A stretch of DNA of 64,000 nt from positions 62,001 through 126,000 of the forward strand of contig NZ_CAAHFN010000131.1 of NCBI RefSeq assembly GCF_900961225.1, written 5' to 3'. Below are positions 16,155-24,475 of the stretch, piece by piece; position 1 is the stretch's first letter; each line of letters starts with the position of its first letter. The notes beneath the pieces are model-generated. The model made no database searches. It was given only the letters and a program-made list of their open reading frames with translations, and was not told where the DNA came from. The translations under genes and the position numbers were made by a program. This DNA comes from Modicisalibacter radicis (GTDB lineage Bacteria; Pseudomonadota; Gammaproteobacteria; Pseudomonadales; Halomonadaceae).

Positions 16155-17129
16155 TTACTGCGCTGAGATGATCTGGTCGAGGAGCGGGCCGAGCGCCGCG
16201 TCCTGTCGATATTCATCGATCAGGGGCTGAACGGCCTTGCGGAAGGGGCCCTTGTCGGGATGCACCACGGTGACCCCCATCGCCTTGGCCTTGTCGAGGG
16301 CCTCGTCCATGGCTTGGCCCCATATCTCCCGATGGGTCTCGGTGGCGTGCCTGGCCGCTTGCTCGACGATTCGGCGCTGCTCCGCGGTGAGCTTGTCGAG
16401 CGCCGAGTTGGACATGACCAGGAAGTCGGGGATGCGCTGGTGCTGATCGAGCGAGTAATACTTCGCGACTTCGCCATGTCTGCCGATGGTCAGGGCGGTC
16501 GGGTTGTTCTCGGCGCCGTCGATCACCCCGGATTGCAGCGCCGTATAAATCTCGCCATAGGCCATGGGAGTCGGCGTGCCTCCCATCTCCTCGACCATGC
16601 GGATCGAGGTATTGGAATTGATGACACGGACCTTGAGGCCCTGTAGATCCGCCGGCGTCTCGATGGGGGTCGACTTGGTGTAGAAGGAGCGTGCTCCGCT
16701 GTCGAAGAAGGTCAGCCCTTGAAAGCCGTTGTCTTCGGTTGCCGCGTAAACGGTGTCGGCGACGGGACCGCTCATGACATCGTAGAAATGCGCTTCGTCA
16801 TTGAAAATGTAGGGCAGGGTGAAAACCCGGAAAATCGGATTGAAGTTCTCCAGGTTGGCGGCGCTGACGCGGGTGATGTCCACGGCGCCGTTCTGGAGTT
16901 GCTCCAGAACTTCTCTTTCCGAACCCAGCACGCCGTTGAGGAACAAGCGGATCGACACCTCTCCGTCGGTGCGCTCCTCGATCTCGTCGGCAAACTGTTG
17001 CAGCACGACGCTGGTCGGATGATCCTTCGACAGCGCATTGGCCAGTCGCAACCGGGTTTCGGCACCGGCCTGTGGCGAGACGAGGGCTAGGATCGAGGCG
17101 GTCGTGGCAATGAAGGCAAAGGCTTTCAT
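16155..17129 (-). CDS. dctP: TRAP transporter solute-binding protein (DctP), probable oligouronide binder
   Basis: A 324-residue periplasmic protein with signal peptide (FIATTASILALVSPQAGA). DctP landmarks: LFLNGVLGSEREVLEQLQ, the carboxylate-binding Arg region LQGLKVRVINSN and LQSGVIDGAENNPT. ATG 17129 follows AAGGAG. It heads a two-gene unit with the GH105 gene, under the palindrome at 17241-17257. Its DctQ and DctM partners are not beside it but across lacI at 18410-20243, behind a second copy of the same palindrome. An unsaturated uronate-containing disaccharide or monouronate is the inferred ligand. Confidence 0.93.
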   Translation of the reverse strand: MKAFAFIATTASILALVSPQAGAETRLRLANALSKDHPTSVVLQQFADEIEERTDGEVSIRLFLNGVLGSEREVLEQLQNGAVDITRVSAANLENFNPIFRVFTLPYIFNDEAHFYDVMSGPVADTVYAATEDNGFQGLTFFDSGARSFYTKSTPIETPADLQGLKVRVINSNTSIRMVEEMGGTPTPMAYGEIYTALQSGVIDGAENNPTALTIGRHGEVAKYYSLDQHQRIPDFLVMSNSALDKLTAEQRRIVEQAARHATETHREIWGQAMDEALDKAKAMGVTVVHPDKGPFRKAVQPLIDEYRQDAALGPLLDQIISAQ

Positions 17130-17240
17130 GTCTGACTCCTTGAGGCTGGGCCTCCTCGACAGCGCGGGAGGCGATCGGGTGGCCCCCTTGGCGGCCACGG
17201 CGTGGCACTTACTATGAAACCGGTGATTGAAAATTTCCAT

Positions 17241-17257
17241 ATGAAATAAAATTTCAT
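17241..17257. promoter_or_regulatory. LacI-type operator 1
   Basis: ATGAAATAAAATTTCAT is a perfect 6-5-6 palindrome about 110 bases upstream of the dctP start at 17129. It overlaps the stop codon of lacI (17254-17256). The same half-sites recur at 18301-18317, which supports a shared regulator. Confidence 0.7.
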
Positions 17258-18288
17258 GATCCGACTCGAGTCGGGGCATGGCCGGAGGAGTCGCGGATCA
17301 CCAGCTTGCACGAGAGCTCGACCCGACGGGCAATGAAGTCGTCGGCCAGGCAGTGTTCGCGCATGAGATCGACCGCCGCCTCGCCGATGCTGCGCATGGG
17401 CAGGTGGACCGATGTCAACGCGGGAGCCAGCAGTTCGCCTTGCGGCAGCCCATCGATGCCGACCACCGAGATATCCTCGGGAATGCGCAGCCCGCGCTCG
17501 CGAAGCGCATGCGTCACGCCGATGGCGAGACTGTCCCCGGCACACAGGATCGCGGTGAAGTCCACGCCCTCGCGATCCAGGCGCGCCAGGATCGCCTCGC
17601 GGGCCGCTTCCGCGGTCCACTCGCCGGTATCGACGATCATTTCCTGCCAGTGCGCTCGCACGTCCTCGGGCAGCTCATCGCACCAGCCCTCGCGGCGACG
17701 CGTGATGGTGCGGCGTCCCGGGTTGGTGCAGAACAGGATCCGGCGGTGGCCGAGACCGGTCAGGTGGCGGGTCGCCAGGGCGGCGGCAACGCGGTTGTGA
17801 GGCGCGACGCTGGATAGCTGCATCGTGGGGTCGTCGCCGTTGACCAGCACGATGGGCTTGGCGACGTTGCGGGCCTGCGCCAGCACGATATCGTCATCGA
17901 CGGTGAGGAACAGCAATCCCGCCACGTCTTCGTCGGCGACGGCCTCCTCGATGACGGCCAGTTCGTGCTGTGGGGCGGCCACGCTGCGCGTCACCAGTTC
18001 CATGTCCAGTGCCGCCGCACGCGCACGAATGCCCTCCAGCACATGAGCGGTGAACTGGTTGCGCTGATAGTCGAGCATGGCCGCGGTACTGGCCAGCACG
18101 ATCACGCGGTGCCCGGCCATGGTGGTCGGCTGGTAATAGTTCTTTTCCCGCGCGGCCGCGAGGATCTTCTCGCGCAGTTCGGGGCGTACGCCAGGCGTTC
18201 CCGACAGGGCGCGCGAGGCGGTGCTGGGCGAGACGTTGCAGTAGGCCGCGAGATCGCTCAGGCGCAGGCGTTTTCCGGGAGTCTTCAT
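17254..18288 (-). CDS. LacI-family repressor of the uronate regulon
   Basis: A 344-residue regulator. The N-terminal helix-turn-helix reads LRLSDLAAYCNVSPSTASRA with the hinge following, then the periplasmic-binding-like sensor domain (VIVLASTAAMLDYQRNQF, VAGLLFLTVDDDIV, AILCAGDSLAIGV, DISVVGIDGLP). ATG 18288 follows GAGG at good spacing; the open frame upstream to 18336 lacks a ribosome site. It lies between the two halves of the regulon and matching palindromes sit on both sides, so autoregulation and control of both wings is likely. The inducer is probably 5-keto-4-deoxyuronate or 2-keto-3-deoxygluconate, by analogy with KdgR-type systems. Confidence 0.92.
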   Translation of the reverse strand: MKTPGKRLRLSDLAAYCNVSPSTASRALSGTPGVRPELREKILAAAREKNYYQPTTMAGHRVIVLASTAAMLDYQRNQFTAHVLEGIRARAAALDMELVTRSVAAPQHELAVIEEAVADEDVAGLLFLTVDDDIVLAQARNVAKPIVLVNGDDPTMQLSSVAPHNRVAAALATRHLTGLGHRRILFCTNPGRRTITRRREGWCDELPEDVRAHWQEMIVDTGEWTAEAAREAILARLDREGVDFTAILCAGDSLAIGVTHALRERGLRIPEDISVVGIDGLPQGELLAPALTSVHLPMRSIGEAAVDLMREHCLADDFIARRVELSCKLVIRDSSGHAPTRVGS

Positions 18289-18300
18289 GGCTACCTCGGG

Positions 18301-18325
18301 ATGAAATATTTTTTCATATTGAAAA
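18301..18325. promoter_or_regulatory. LacI-type operator 2 with overlapping palindrome
   Basis: ATGAAATATTTTTTCAT (18301-18317) has the same 6-5-6 half-sites as operator 1. It overlaps a second palindrome TTTTCATATTGAAAA (18311-18325). The site lies between the divergent lacI and dctQ starts and covers a TTGAAA element that could be the -35 of the dctQ promoter. Confidence 0.7.
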
Positions 18326-18409
18326 GCATTGCGCACTCATTGCAAGATCAAATTTCCAATCCGATGCATCCCCTTGCCGGGGCCGGCGGAGCCATTGGGA
18401 GTGCGCGTC

Positions 18410-18919
18410 ATGCTGAAGAACGTGAAAGTCTGGACCGAGCGGGCACTACTCGCCGTCATGGCCGGCATGCTCACGATCATGGTGTGTCTGATGCTCTGGC
18501 AGGTTTTCACCCGCTATGCCCTGGGCGTGCCGGCACTCTACACCGAAGAGACATTGCGGTTTCTGATGATCTGGATGGCGTTGCTGGGGGCCGCCTACTG
18601 CTTCGGCGCCGAGCGCCATCTGGCGCTCGGGCTGGTGCCGGCCATGCTCGCGCCTGGCGGTCAACGCGTGCTCTATGTCTTCAACGCGCTGATCGTCATC
18701 GTGTTCGCGGTCGTGGTCCTGTTGCTGGGCGGGATCAAGGCCAGCCAATCCGCGATGAGCCAGGTCTCGCCGATCATGCAGATCCCGATCGGCTACGTGT
18801 ACCTGATCCTGCCGCTCTCCGCCGTACTGACCTGCCTCCTCCAGGGCGTGAACTTGTTCCTTGTCCTGACTGGCCGGAAACGTACCCCATTCGATGCCAC
18901 TGAGGTCGAGGAGGTCTAG
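18410..18919 (+). CDS. dctQ: TRAP transporter small permease (DctQ), uronate regulon
   Basis: A 169-residue four-helix DctQ protein: VFTRYALGVPALYTEE and FGAERHLALGLV are the family signature. ATG 18410 follows GGGAG; the frame upstream to 18329 is not needed. Its stop lies one base before dctM. It is the first gene of the plus-strand wing and pairs with DctM 18921-20243 and the binding protein encoded at 16155-17129. Confidence 0.92.
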   Translation: MLKNVKVWTERALLAVMAGMLTIMVCLMLWQVFTRYALGVPALYTEETLRFLMIWMALLGAAYCFGAERHLALGLVPAMLAPGGQRVLYVFNALIVIVFAVVVLLLGGIKASQSAMSQVSPIMQIPIGYVYLILPLSAVLTCLLQGVNLFLVLTGRKRTPFDATEVEEV

Positions 18920-18920
18920 G

Positions 18921-20243
18921 ATGGCGTTTCTCACGGATTTGATGGCCGATCCCGTATCTGCCGCTCTTGCGCTGTTCGGCGTTTTCTTCCTGCTGCTTTT
19001 CCTCAGCACCCCGATCTCCGTGGCCATCGCGATGTCCTCGATTCTGGTGGGGATGGCCTACCTGCCGCCCGATACGCTCTTCTTCGTGGCAACGCAGAAG
19101 ATGTTCTCGGGGCTCGACAGCTTCACGCTGCTGGCGATCCCTTTCTTCATCCTGGCCGGCGATATCATGAACAAGGGCGGCATAGCGATTCGCCTGATCG
19201 ACCTGGCCAAGCTGATCGGGGGGCGGCTGCCGGGCGCGCTGGCCCATGCCAACGTCATTGCCAACATGCTCTTCGGCGCCATTTCAGGTTCCGCCATTGC
19301 CGCCGCGGCAGCGGTGGGCGGCGTCATGGGTCCCCTGCAGCGCAAGGAGGGCTATACGCCGGCCTTCTCGGCTTCGGTCAACATCGCTTCGGCGCCGACC
19401 GGCATCCTGATTCCGCCGAGCGGGCCGCTCATTCTCTATTCGCTGGTCTCGGGCGGCACGTCGATTTCGGCGCTGTTCGTTGCCGGCTACCTGCCCGGCA
19501 TTCTCATGGGGCTGTCGGTGATGGGGGTGGCTGGCGTCGTCGCCGCCAGGCGTGGCCACCGCAGCGGCGCACGGGCCTCGCGTCGCGAGGCGGCACGTAT
19601 CGTCCTCCGGGCGCTGCCGGCCGTGGCGATGATCGTGGTAGTGATTGGCGGCATCGTCATCGGCGTCTTCACCGCGACAGAAGCGGCGGCGGTCGCGGTC
19701 CTCTATGCGCTGGCCCTGTCCCTGATCTATCGCCTGGCGACCTGGCGGGAATACCTGAGGCTGCTGTGTGATTCGGCGGTGCTGACGTCATCGATCCTGT
19801 TCATGATCGCCGCTTCGGGCATCATGTCCTACGTCATGACCCTCGCCGGCATCCCCGACGTGATCGCCGACATGATAATGGTCTTCGATAGCCCCATCGC
19901 CGCTTTCCTGCTCATGAACCTGTGCCTGCTGGTCATCGGCTTCTTCATCGACCTGACGCCGGCGGTATTGATCTTCGCGCCGATCTTCTTGCCCATCGCC
20001 CAGCAGCTCGGCATGGATCCGGTCCAGTTCGGGATCATGCTGATCTTCAACCTCGGGGTCGGCTCGATGACGCCCCCGGTGGGTAGCGTGCTCTTCGTCG
20101 GCTGTTCGGTGGCCGGCGTGCCGATCGAGCGCATCATCCGTTCCATTCTGCCCTTTTTCGCGGTGCTGATCCTGGCACTGCTGCTCGTCACTTACGTTCC
20201 GTGGCTATCACTGGCCCTGCCGCGGTTCTTCGGCCTCATGTGA
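18921..20243 (+). CDS. dctM: TRAP transporter large permease (DctM), uronate regulon
   Basis: A 440-residue DctM permease with the segments LAIPFFILAGDIMNKGGIA, AISGSAIAAAAAVGGVM, ILIPPSGPLIL and MTPPVGSVLFVGC. ATG 18921 follows GAGGAGG in the end of dctQ. It is the ion-coupled transport subunit of the same TRAP system as the binding protein at 16155-17129. It is followed after 27 bases by kduD. Confidence 0.95.
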   Translation: MAFLTDLMADPVSAALALFGVFFLLLFLSTPISVAIAMSSILVGMAYLPPDTLFFVATQKMFSGLDSFTLLAIPFFILAGDIMNKGGIAIRLIDLAKLIGGRLPGALAHANVIANMLFGAISGSAIAAAAAVGGVMGPLQRKEGYTPAFSASVNIASAPTGILIPPSGPLILYSLVSGGTSISALFVAGYLPGILMGLSVMGVAGVVAARRGHRSGARASRREAARIVLRALPAVAMIVVVIGGIVIGVFTATEAAAVAVLYALALSLIYRLATWREYLRLLCDSAVLTSSILFMIAASGIMSYVMTLAGIPDVIADMIMVFDSPIAAFLLMNLCLLVIGFFIDLTPAVLIFAPIFLPIAQQLGMDPVQFGIMLIFNLGVGSMTPPVGSVLFVGCSVAGVPIERIIRSILPFFAVLILALLLVTYVPWLSLALPRFFGLM

Positions 20244-20270
20244 GGGCCCAACCTGGCAAAGGAGTCCCCT

Positions 20271-21011
20271 ATGTCCCGCTTCTCCCTCGAAGGACGCACG
20301 GCGCTCGTCACCGGCGCCAATACCGGCATCGGGCAGGCCATTGCGGTGGCGATGGGTGCCGCCGGTGCGACGGTGATCTGCGCCGGGCGCCGCTCCACCG
20401 AAGCGACAGTGAAGGCGATCCAGGACGACGGCGGCGCGGCGGAGGCGCTGCATCTCGATCTGGCGGACCCCATGGCGGCGACTCCGCTATTCGAAGACCG
20501 CGAGATCGATGTGCTGGTCAACAATGCCGGAACCATCCGGCGTGCCGAGGTCACGGACTTCACCGAAGCCGATTGGGACGCCGTGCTCGATATCAATCTC
20601 AAGTCGCTGTTCTTTACCTCGCAGGCCTTCGGCAAGGCCATCCTGTCGCGTGGCGGTAGCGGCAAGATCGTCAACATCGCCTCCCTGCTCAGCTTTCAGG
20701 GCGGCATTCGCGTGCCGTCCTACACCGCTTCGAAGCATGGCGTGGCGGGACTGACGAAACTGCTGGCCAATGAATGGGCCGCCAAGGGCATCAACGTCAA
20801 CGCCATCGCGCCGGGCTATATCGCGACGAACAATACCGAAGCGCTCAGGAACGACCCCGAACGGTCACGGGCGATCCTCGACCGCATCCCCGCCGGACGC
20901 TGGGGCGAAGCACACGATATCGCCGATAGCGCCGTGTTCCTGGCCGCGCCGGCCTCCGACTATGTCCACGGCGCCATCCTGAACGTGGATGGCGGTTGGC
21001 TGGCGCGCTGA
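20271..21011 (+). CDS. kduD: 2-dehydro-3-deoxy-D-gluconate 5-dehydrogenase (KduD)
   Basis: A 246-residue SDR enzyme. It has TGANTGIG, VLVNNAGTIRRAE, IASLLSFQGGI, YTASK (catalytic Tyr and Lys) and APGYIATNNTEALR. These are the conserved sequences of KduD, which reduces 2,5-diketo-3-deoxygluconate to 2-keto-3-deoxygluconate with NADH. It acts right after KduI. It lies 27 bases after dctM with AAAGGAG before the start. The next steps (KDG kinase and KDPG aldolase) are not in the window. Confidence 0.95.
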   Translation: MSRFSLEGRTALVTGANTGIGQAIAVAMGAAGATVICAGRRSTEATVKAIQDDGGAAEALHLDLADPMAATPLFEDREIDVLVNNAGTIRRAEVTDFTEADWDAVLDINLKSLFFTSQAFGKAILSRGGSGKIVNIASLLSFQGGIRVPSYTASKHGVAGLTKLLANEWAAKGINVNAIAPGYIATNNTEALRNDPERSRAILDRIPAGRWGEAHDIADSAVFLAAPASDYVHGAILNVDGGWLAR

Positions 21012-21043
21012 CCTACACCACTCGAATCCGCAGGAGGCAAGAG

Positions 21044-21880
21044 ATGAGCACGATGATCAAGTATGGCGCCGGACCCGGCCAGATCGATGGCATGTCCACC
21101 AGCGCGTTGCGCGAGACGTTCATGGCCGAAGGGCTGTTCCGGGAGGGCGAGGTTCGCTTTGCCTACACCCACCTGGATCGCATGGTGGTCGGCGCGGCGG
21201 TGCCGGGCAGCGAACCGCTTCAGTTCGGCGACGGTGCCGATGTCGGCACGACGCACTTCTTCGATGCACGGGAGATGGGGATTGCCAATCTCGGCGGCGC
21301 CGGCTGGATCGACGTCGACGGCGTGCGCCACGAGCTCGCCAACCGCGACGTCCTGTACGTCGGGCGTGGCGCCAAGTGCGTCACGCTGGGCAGCGACGAT
21401 GCCGCTGCGCCGGCGCGCTTCTACATGAATTCCGTGCCCGCGGGCGCCGACGTGCCGCATCGCCTGATCCGCCGCGCCGACGCCAAGGTCGTGACCATGG
21501 GCGACGAGGCCCGGAGCAACGTACGCTCGCTGGCCATGTACGTGCATCCGAAGGTCGCGCCCTCCTGCCTGCTGCTCATGGGCATCACCGATCCGGCCCC
21601 GGGCTCCATCTGGAACACCATGCCGCCTCATCTGCACGAGCGGCGCATGGAGGCCTACTGCTATTTCGAGCTGGCCGAAGAGGATCGGGTGATGCATTTC
21701 ATGGGCCGCCCCGACAATACCCGTCATCTGGTGGTGGCCGATGGCGATGTCGTGCTGTCGCCGGCCTGGTCGATCCACATGGGCGCCGGAACCGGCCCTT
21801 ACGCCTTTGTCTGGGGCATGACCGGCGAGAACCAGGCCTATGAAGATGTCGACCCCGTGGCCGTGCGGAGCCTGCGCTGA
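21044..21880 (+). CDS. kduI: 5-keto-4-deoxyuronate isomerase (KduI)
   Basis: A 278-residue cupin-fold enzyme, the same length as E. coli KduI. It has TTHFFDAREMGIANLGG, LYVGRGAKCVTLGS, the Zn-binding HLHERRMEAYCYFE with His and Glu ligands, and WSIHMGAGTGPYAF. It isomerises 4-deoxy-L-threo-5-hexosulose uronate, the product of GH105 or of lyases, to 2,5-diketo-3-deoxygluconate. ATG 21044 follows AGGAGG; the open frame upstream (20996) overlaps kduD and is rejected. Confidence 0.96.
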   Translation: MSTMIKYGAGPGQIDGMSTSALRETFMAEGLFREGEVRFAYTHLDRMVVGAAVPGSEPLQFGDGADVGTTHFFDAREMGIANLGGAGWIDVDGVRHELANRDVLYVGRGAKCVTLGSDDAAAPARFYMNSVPAGADVPHRLIRRADAKVVTMGDEARSNVRSLAMYVHPKVAPSCLLLMGITDPAPGSIWNTMPPHLHERRMEAYCYFELAEEDRVMHFMGRPDNTRHLVVADGDVVLSPAWSIHMGAGTGPYAFVWGMTGENQAYEDVDPVAVRSLR

Positions 21881-21882
21881 TC

Positions 21883-24336
21883 ATGTATCTGCACAACGGA
21901 GAGCCGCTGACCTACTGGCAGGCCATGCCACTCGAAGCCGAGCCCTATGACGTGGCCGAGGGCCCCATGGAAGGGGAGATGGATTCGACCTTCTTCCTGA
22001 CCCGGGACAAGAACTGGATCCCGCATACCTATCCCTGTCGCACGGCCTACATTGCCGAGTGCCGCGACAGGGAGCCCGGGAATCGGCCGTTTCCCGACTG
22101 GTCGGCCGCGCACGACGTGCTGCCGATGGGGTCGTCGTTTCTGGACCTGTCGGGGTTCTGGTTCCGTGCCACCCGCATCGTCGGTTGGGCGCGTACCGTC
22201 GTGCATGCCCAGGCGGCGGGGCCGGCGCGCTTGCGTCTCGGTATCTGCGGGGCCGCCAAGGCGTACGTCAACGGCCAGCCCGCGGGATGGCTGGCTCCGG
22301 CCAGCCGTAACGCCCTGGGCGAGGTGGAGTTCGAGGCTGAACTCGTCGAAGGCGAGAACGAGATCGCCATTCAGTTCGAGGATCTCTGCGAACGCGATGC
22401 GGTCATCCGTGTCTCGCTGACCTGGCTTGGCGGGCCGCCGGCACGTGCCGGTTACCCATTCGCCGCCGCCTGCGAAACGGTTCGGAGCGTGGAGGCTGCG
22501 CTCGAAGCGATGCATCTGGATCGGGCCGTCTATGATGGCGAGGATGTCGTGCTGGTCTGCCCCAGGCCTTTTCCCCATGACGCCACGGCGCAGGTCGAGA
22601 TCGCCGGTCATTTCATGTCCCATGGCAGGGACAGGGCTTCGCTGAGTATTCCCGCCGGCATGGAGCGGGCGCTTGTCTGCGCTTCCCGGACGTTGCCCGC
22701 TGATTATCGCTATTTCGACGTCACGGTCAGCTGCGGCGGCTTCACCACCACCGTGCGCCTGGGTGCCGAGATCTCGCATCGCTCGGCGATCGGTCCCGCC
22801 CCCGATAGCCTGGACGAACGGATCGCCGAGACGCTCTCGTGGATCGCCGCGAATGCCGAGCCCGATACCGAGCGCGCGCTCGCCTGCGCGGCCATGGGCG
22901 GCGAGGAAATGCTGGCCGCGGCCGAGCGGATCATCGCGGGTGAACTGCCGGCCATCGAAGCTTGCCACGATTGCGCCGACTTCTCCCTCATGCCGCTGCT
23001 CTGGGCGCGAATCGCTCATGCCGACGGGCTGTCCGACGAGCTGCTGGCGCGAATCGACGCGGCGATACTCGGCTACCGGTACTGGATGGACGAGCCCGGC
23101 AACGACGTCCAATGGTATTTCTCCGAAAACCATGCGCTGCTCTTCCATACGGCGTGCCATCTTGCCGGCGACCTGCTGCCCGAGGCGCGTTTCCAGCGCT
23201 CGGGACGGACGGGGGCGGCGCAGCGCGAGGCAGGTCGCGAGCGCCTGGAGCGCTGGTTCGATCATTTCGAGGCGGCGGAAATGGCCGAATTCAACTCCGC
23301 CCCCTATTTTCCCATCGACCTCAAGGGGCTTACGGCACTGCATGCACTCAGTCCCGATGCCGGCATTCGGCAACGCGCGGCGCGCGCCATTGCCCGCCTG
23401 GTCGAGGTGGTGGCCAATTCGGCGCATCACGGGGTCATGACCGGCGCGCAAGGACGCAGCTACCAGCATTCGCTGTGCGTCGCGGATACGCTGGAGCTGA
23501 CGGCGCTGTCACGCCTGCTCTGGGGGAAGGGCAGCTTCGGGGCGCATGTCCATTGCCTGGTTCAGTTGGCGCTCTGTCTTCGCGATTACGGGCTCGACCT
23601 GCCGGCACTCGCCGACCAGGCCGACTGGAAGGGTACCCGGGGCAGGGAATGGACGTTCTGGCAGGGGCAGAACGGCTTCGCCAGGCTTTATCACTACAAG
23701 ACCGCCGAGACCGCTCTGGGGAGCGCCGCCCTCTACCGGTGGTTCGAGTGGGGGTATCAGGAAACGCTGGTCCATGCCCGTATCGGTCGCAATGCCGATG
23801 CGCAGGTCTGGATCAACCATCCCGGCGAGATGGTGCAGGCGGGGTTCGGGCGGCCCTCCTACTGGGGCGGTTCGGCAAGCATTCCGCGGGTACAGCAATA
23901 CCGGAACCTGGCGGTCGTGGTCTTTTCGGGGCACGAGGGGCAGGCCGGGTTCACGCATTGCTGGTTTCCCACGCTCGCCTTCGACGAATGGCGCCTCGGA
24001 CAGCACCAGGCGGTGGCACGCTCGGGCGAGGGGCTGCTGGCCCTGCGAGCCAGCGGGTCGCTTCATCTCGTGGAAAGCGGGGGGTCGGCCAATCATGAAC
24101 TGCGTCTGTCGGGTCGCAACGGCATCTGGGTGTTGCGCCTCGGCGCCCACGACACGCTGGAGACCTTCGAGTCTCGCCACGCGCTGCATGTCGAGCGCGG
24201 CGAAAAGGCCTATGTCATCGACGATGCGGAATATGGCCGTGTCGTGTTCCGTGATGACGGCACCGTCGCGGCGGAAGGGCGCGAGCTTGACCCCCGGGCC
24301 TGGACCCTGGCCGGCGAGGTCCGCGAACTCGCATGA
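21883..24336 (+). CDS. Unrecognised 817-residue protein of the uronate operon, possible carbohydrate-active enzyme
   Basis: It starts two bases after the kduI stop, so it is translationally coupled to the operon. No signal peptide is seen, suggesting a cytoplasmic location. Residues 1-190 look like a jelly-roll sugar-binding or GH2/rhamnosidase-type N-domain (YVNGQPAGWL, then EAELVEGENEIAIQFEDL). About 310-640 is helical like an alpha/alpha toroid, with WYFSENHALLFHT (from residue 411), NSAPYFPIDLKGL and GRSYQHSLCVADTLEL (Tyr-527, His-529). About 650-817 is beta-rich (YWGGSASIPR, VVFSGHEGQAGFTHCWFP). Toroid plus beta-sandwich is the plan of several polysaccharide lyases and glycosidases. The family is not recognised; a glycosidase or lyase on the imported oligouronide is an inference. 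Confidence 0.75.
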   Translation: MYLHNGEPLTYWQAMPLEAEPYDVAEGPMEGEMDSTFFLTRDKNWIPHTYPCRTAYIAECRDREPGNRPFPDWSAAHDVLPMGSSFLDLSGFWFRATRIVGWARTVVHAQAAGPARLRLGICGAAKAYVNGQPAGWLAPASRNALGEVEFEAELVEGENEIAIQFEDLCERDAVIRVSLTWLGGPPARAGYPFAAACETVRSVEAALEAMHLDRAVYDGEDVVLVCPRPFPHDATAQVEIAGHFMSHGRDRASLSIPAGMERALVCASRTLPADYRYFDVTVSCGGFTTTVRLGAEISHRSAIGPAPDSLDERIAETLSWIAANAEPDTERALACAAMGGEEMLAAAERIIAGELPAIEACHDCADFSLMPLLWARIAHADGLSDELLARIDAAILGYRYWMDEPGNDVQWYFSENHALLFHTACHLAGDLLPEARFQRSGRTGAAQREAGRERLERWFDHFEAAEMAEFNSAPYFPIDLKGLTALHALSPDAGIRQRAARAIARLVEVVANSAHHGVMTGAQGRSYQHSLCVADTLELTALSRLLWGKGSFGAHVHCLVQLALCLRDYGLDLPALADQADWKGTRGREWTFWQGQNGFARLYHYKTAETALGSAALYRWFEWGYQETLVHARIGRNADAQVWINHPGEMVQAGFGRPSYWGGSASIPRVQQYRNLAVVVFSGHEGQAGFTHCWFPTLAFDEWRLGQHQAVARSGEGLLALRASGSLHLVESGGSANHELRLSGRNGIWVLRLGAHDTLETFESRHALHVERGEKAYVIDDAEYGRVVFRDDGTVAAEGRELDPRAWTLAGEVRELA

Positions 24337-24396
24337 GCCCGGGGTCGAAAGGCGGCGGGTCGATTCGTGGTCGAATGTTAATAATTACTAGGCTAC

Positions 24397-24412
24397 CTTG
24401 ATGGTCATCAAG
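24397..24412. promoter_or_regulatory. Inverted repeat upstream of the YghU-like gene
   Basis: CTTGATG-GT-CATCAAG lies about 65 bases before the start at 24476 and just after an AT-rich stretch (TTAATAATTACTA) that could be a promoter. It may be an operator. The regulator is unknown. Confidence 0.3.
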
Positions 24413-24475
24413 CCGGCCGTCGGCGCCGGGCGATCGTCCGGAGCCGGGCTGGACCCTCGTCAGCAAGGAGCCACC

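Noticed and set aside
21838..23469. 543-codon minus-strand frame opposite the 817-residue protein
   Set aside because: The plus-strand frame is longer, is coupled to kduI and has protein-like hydrophobic periodicity. The minus frame looks like low-complexity antisense.
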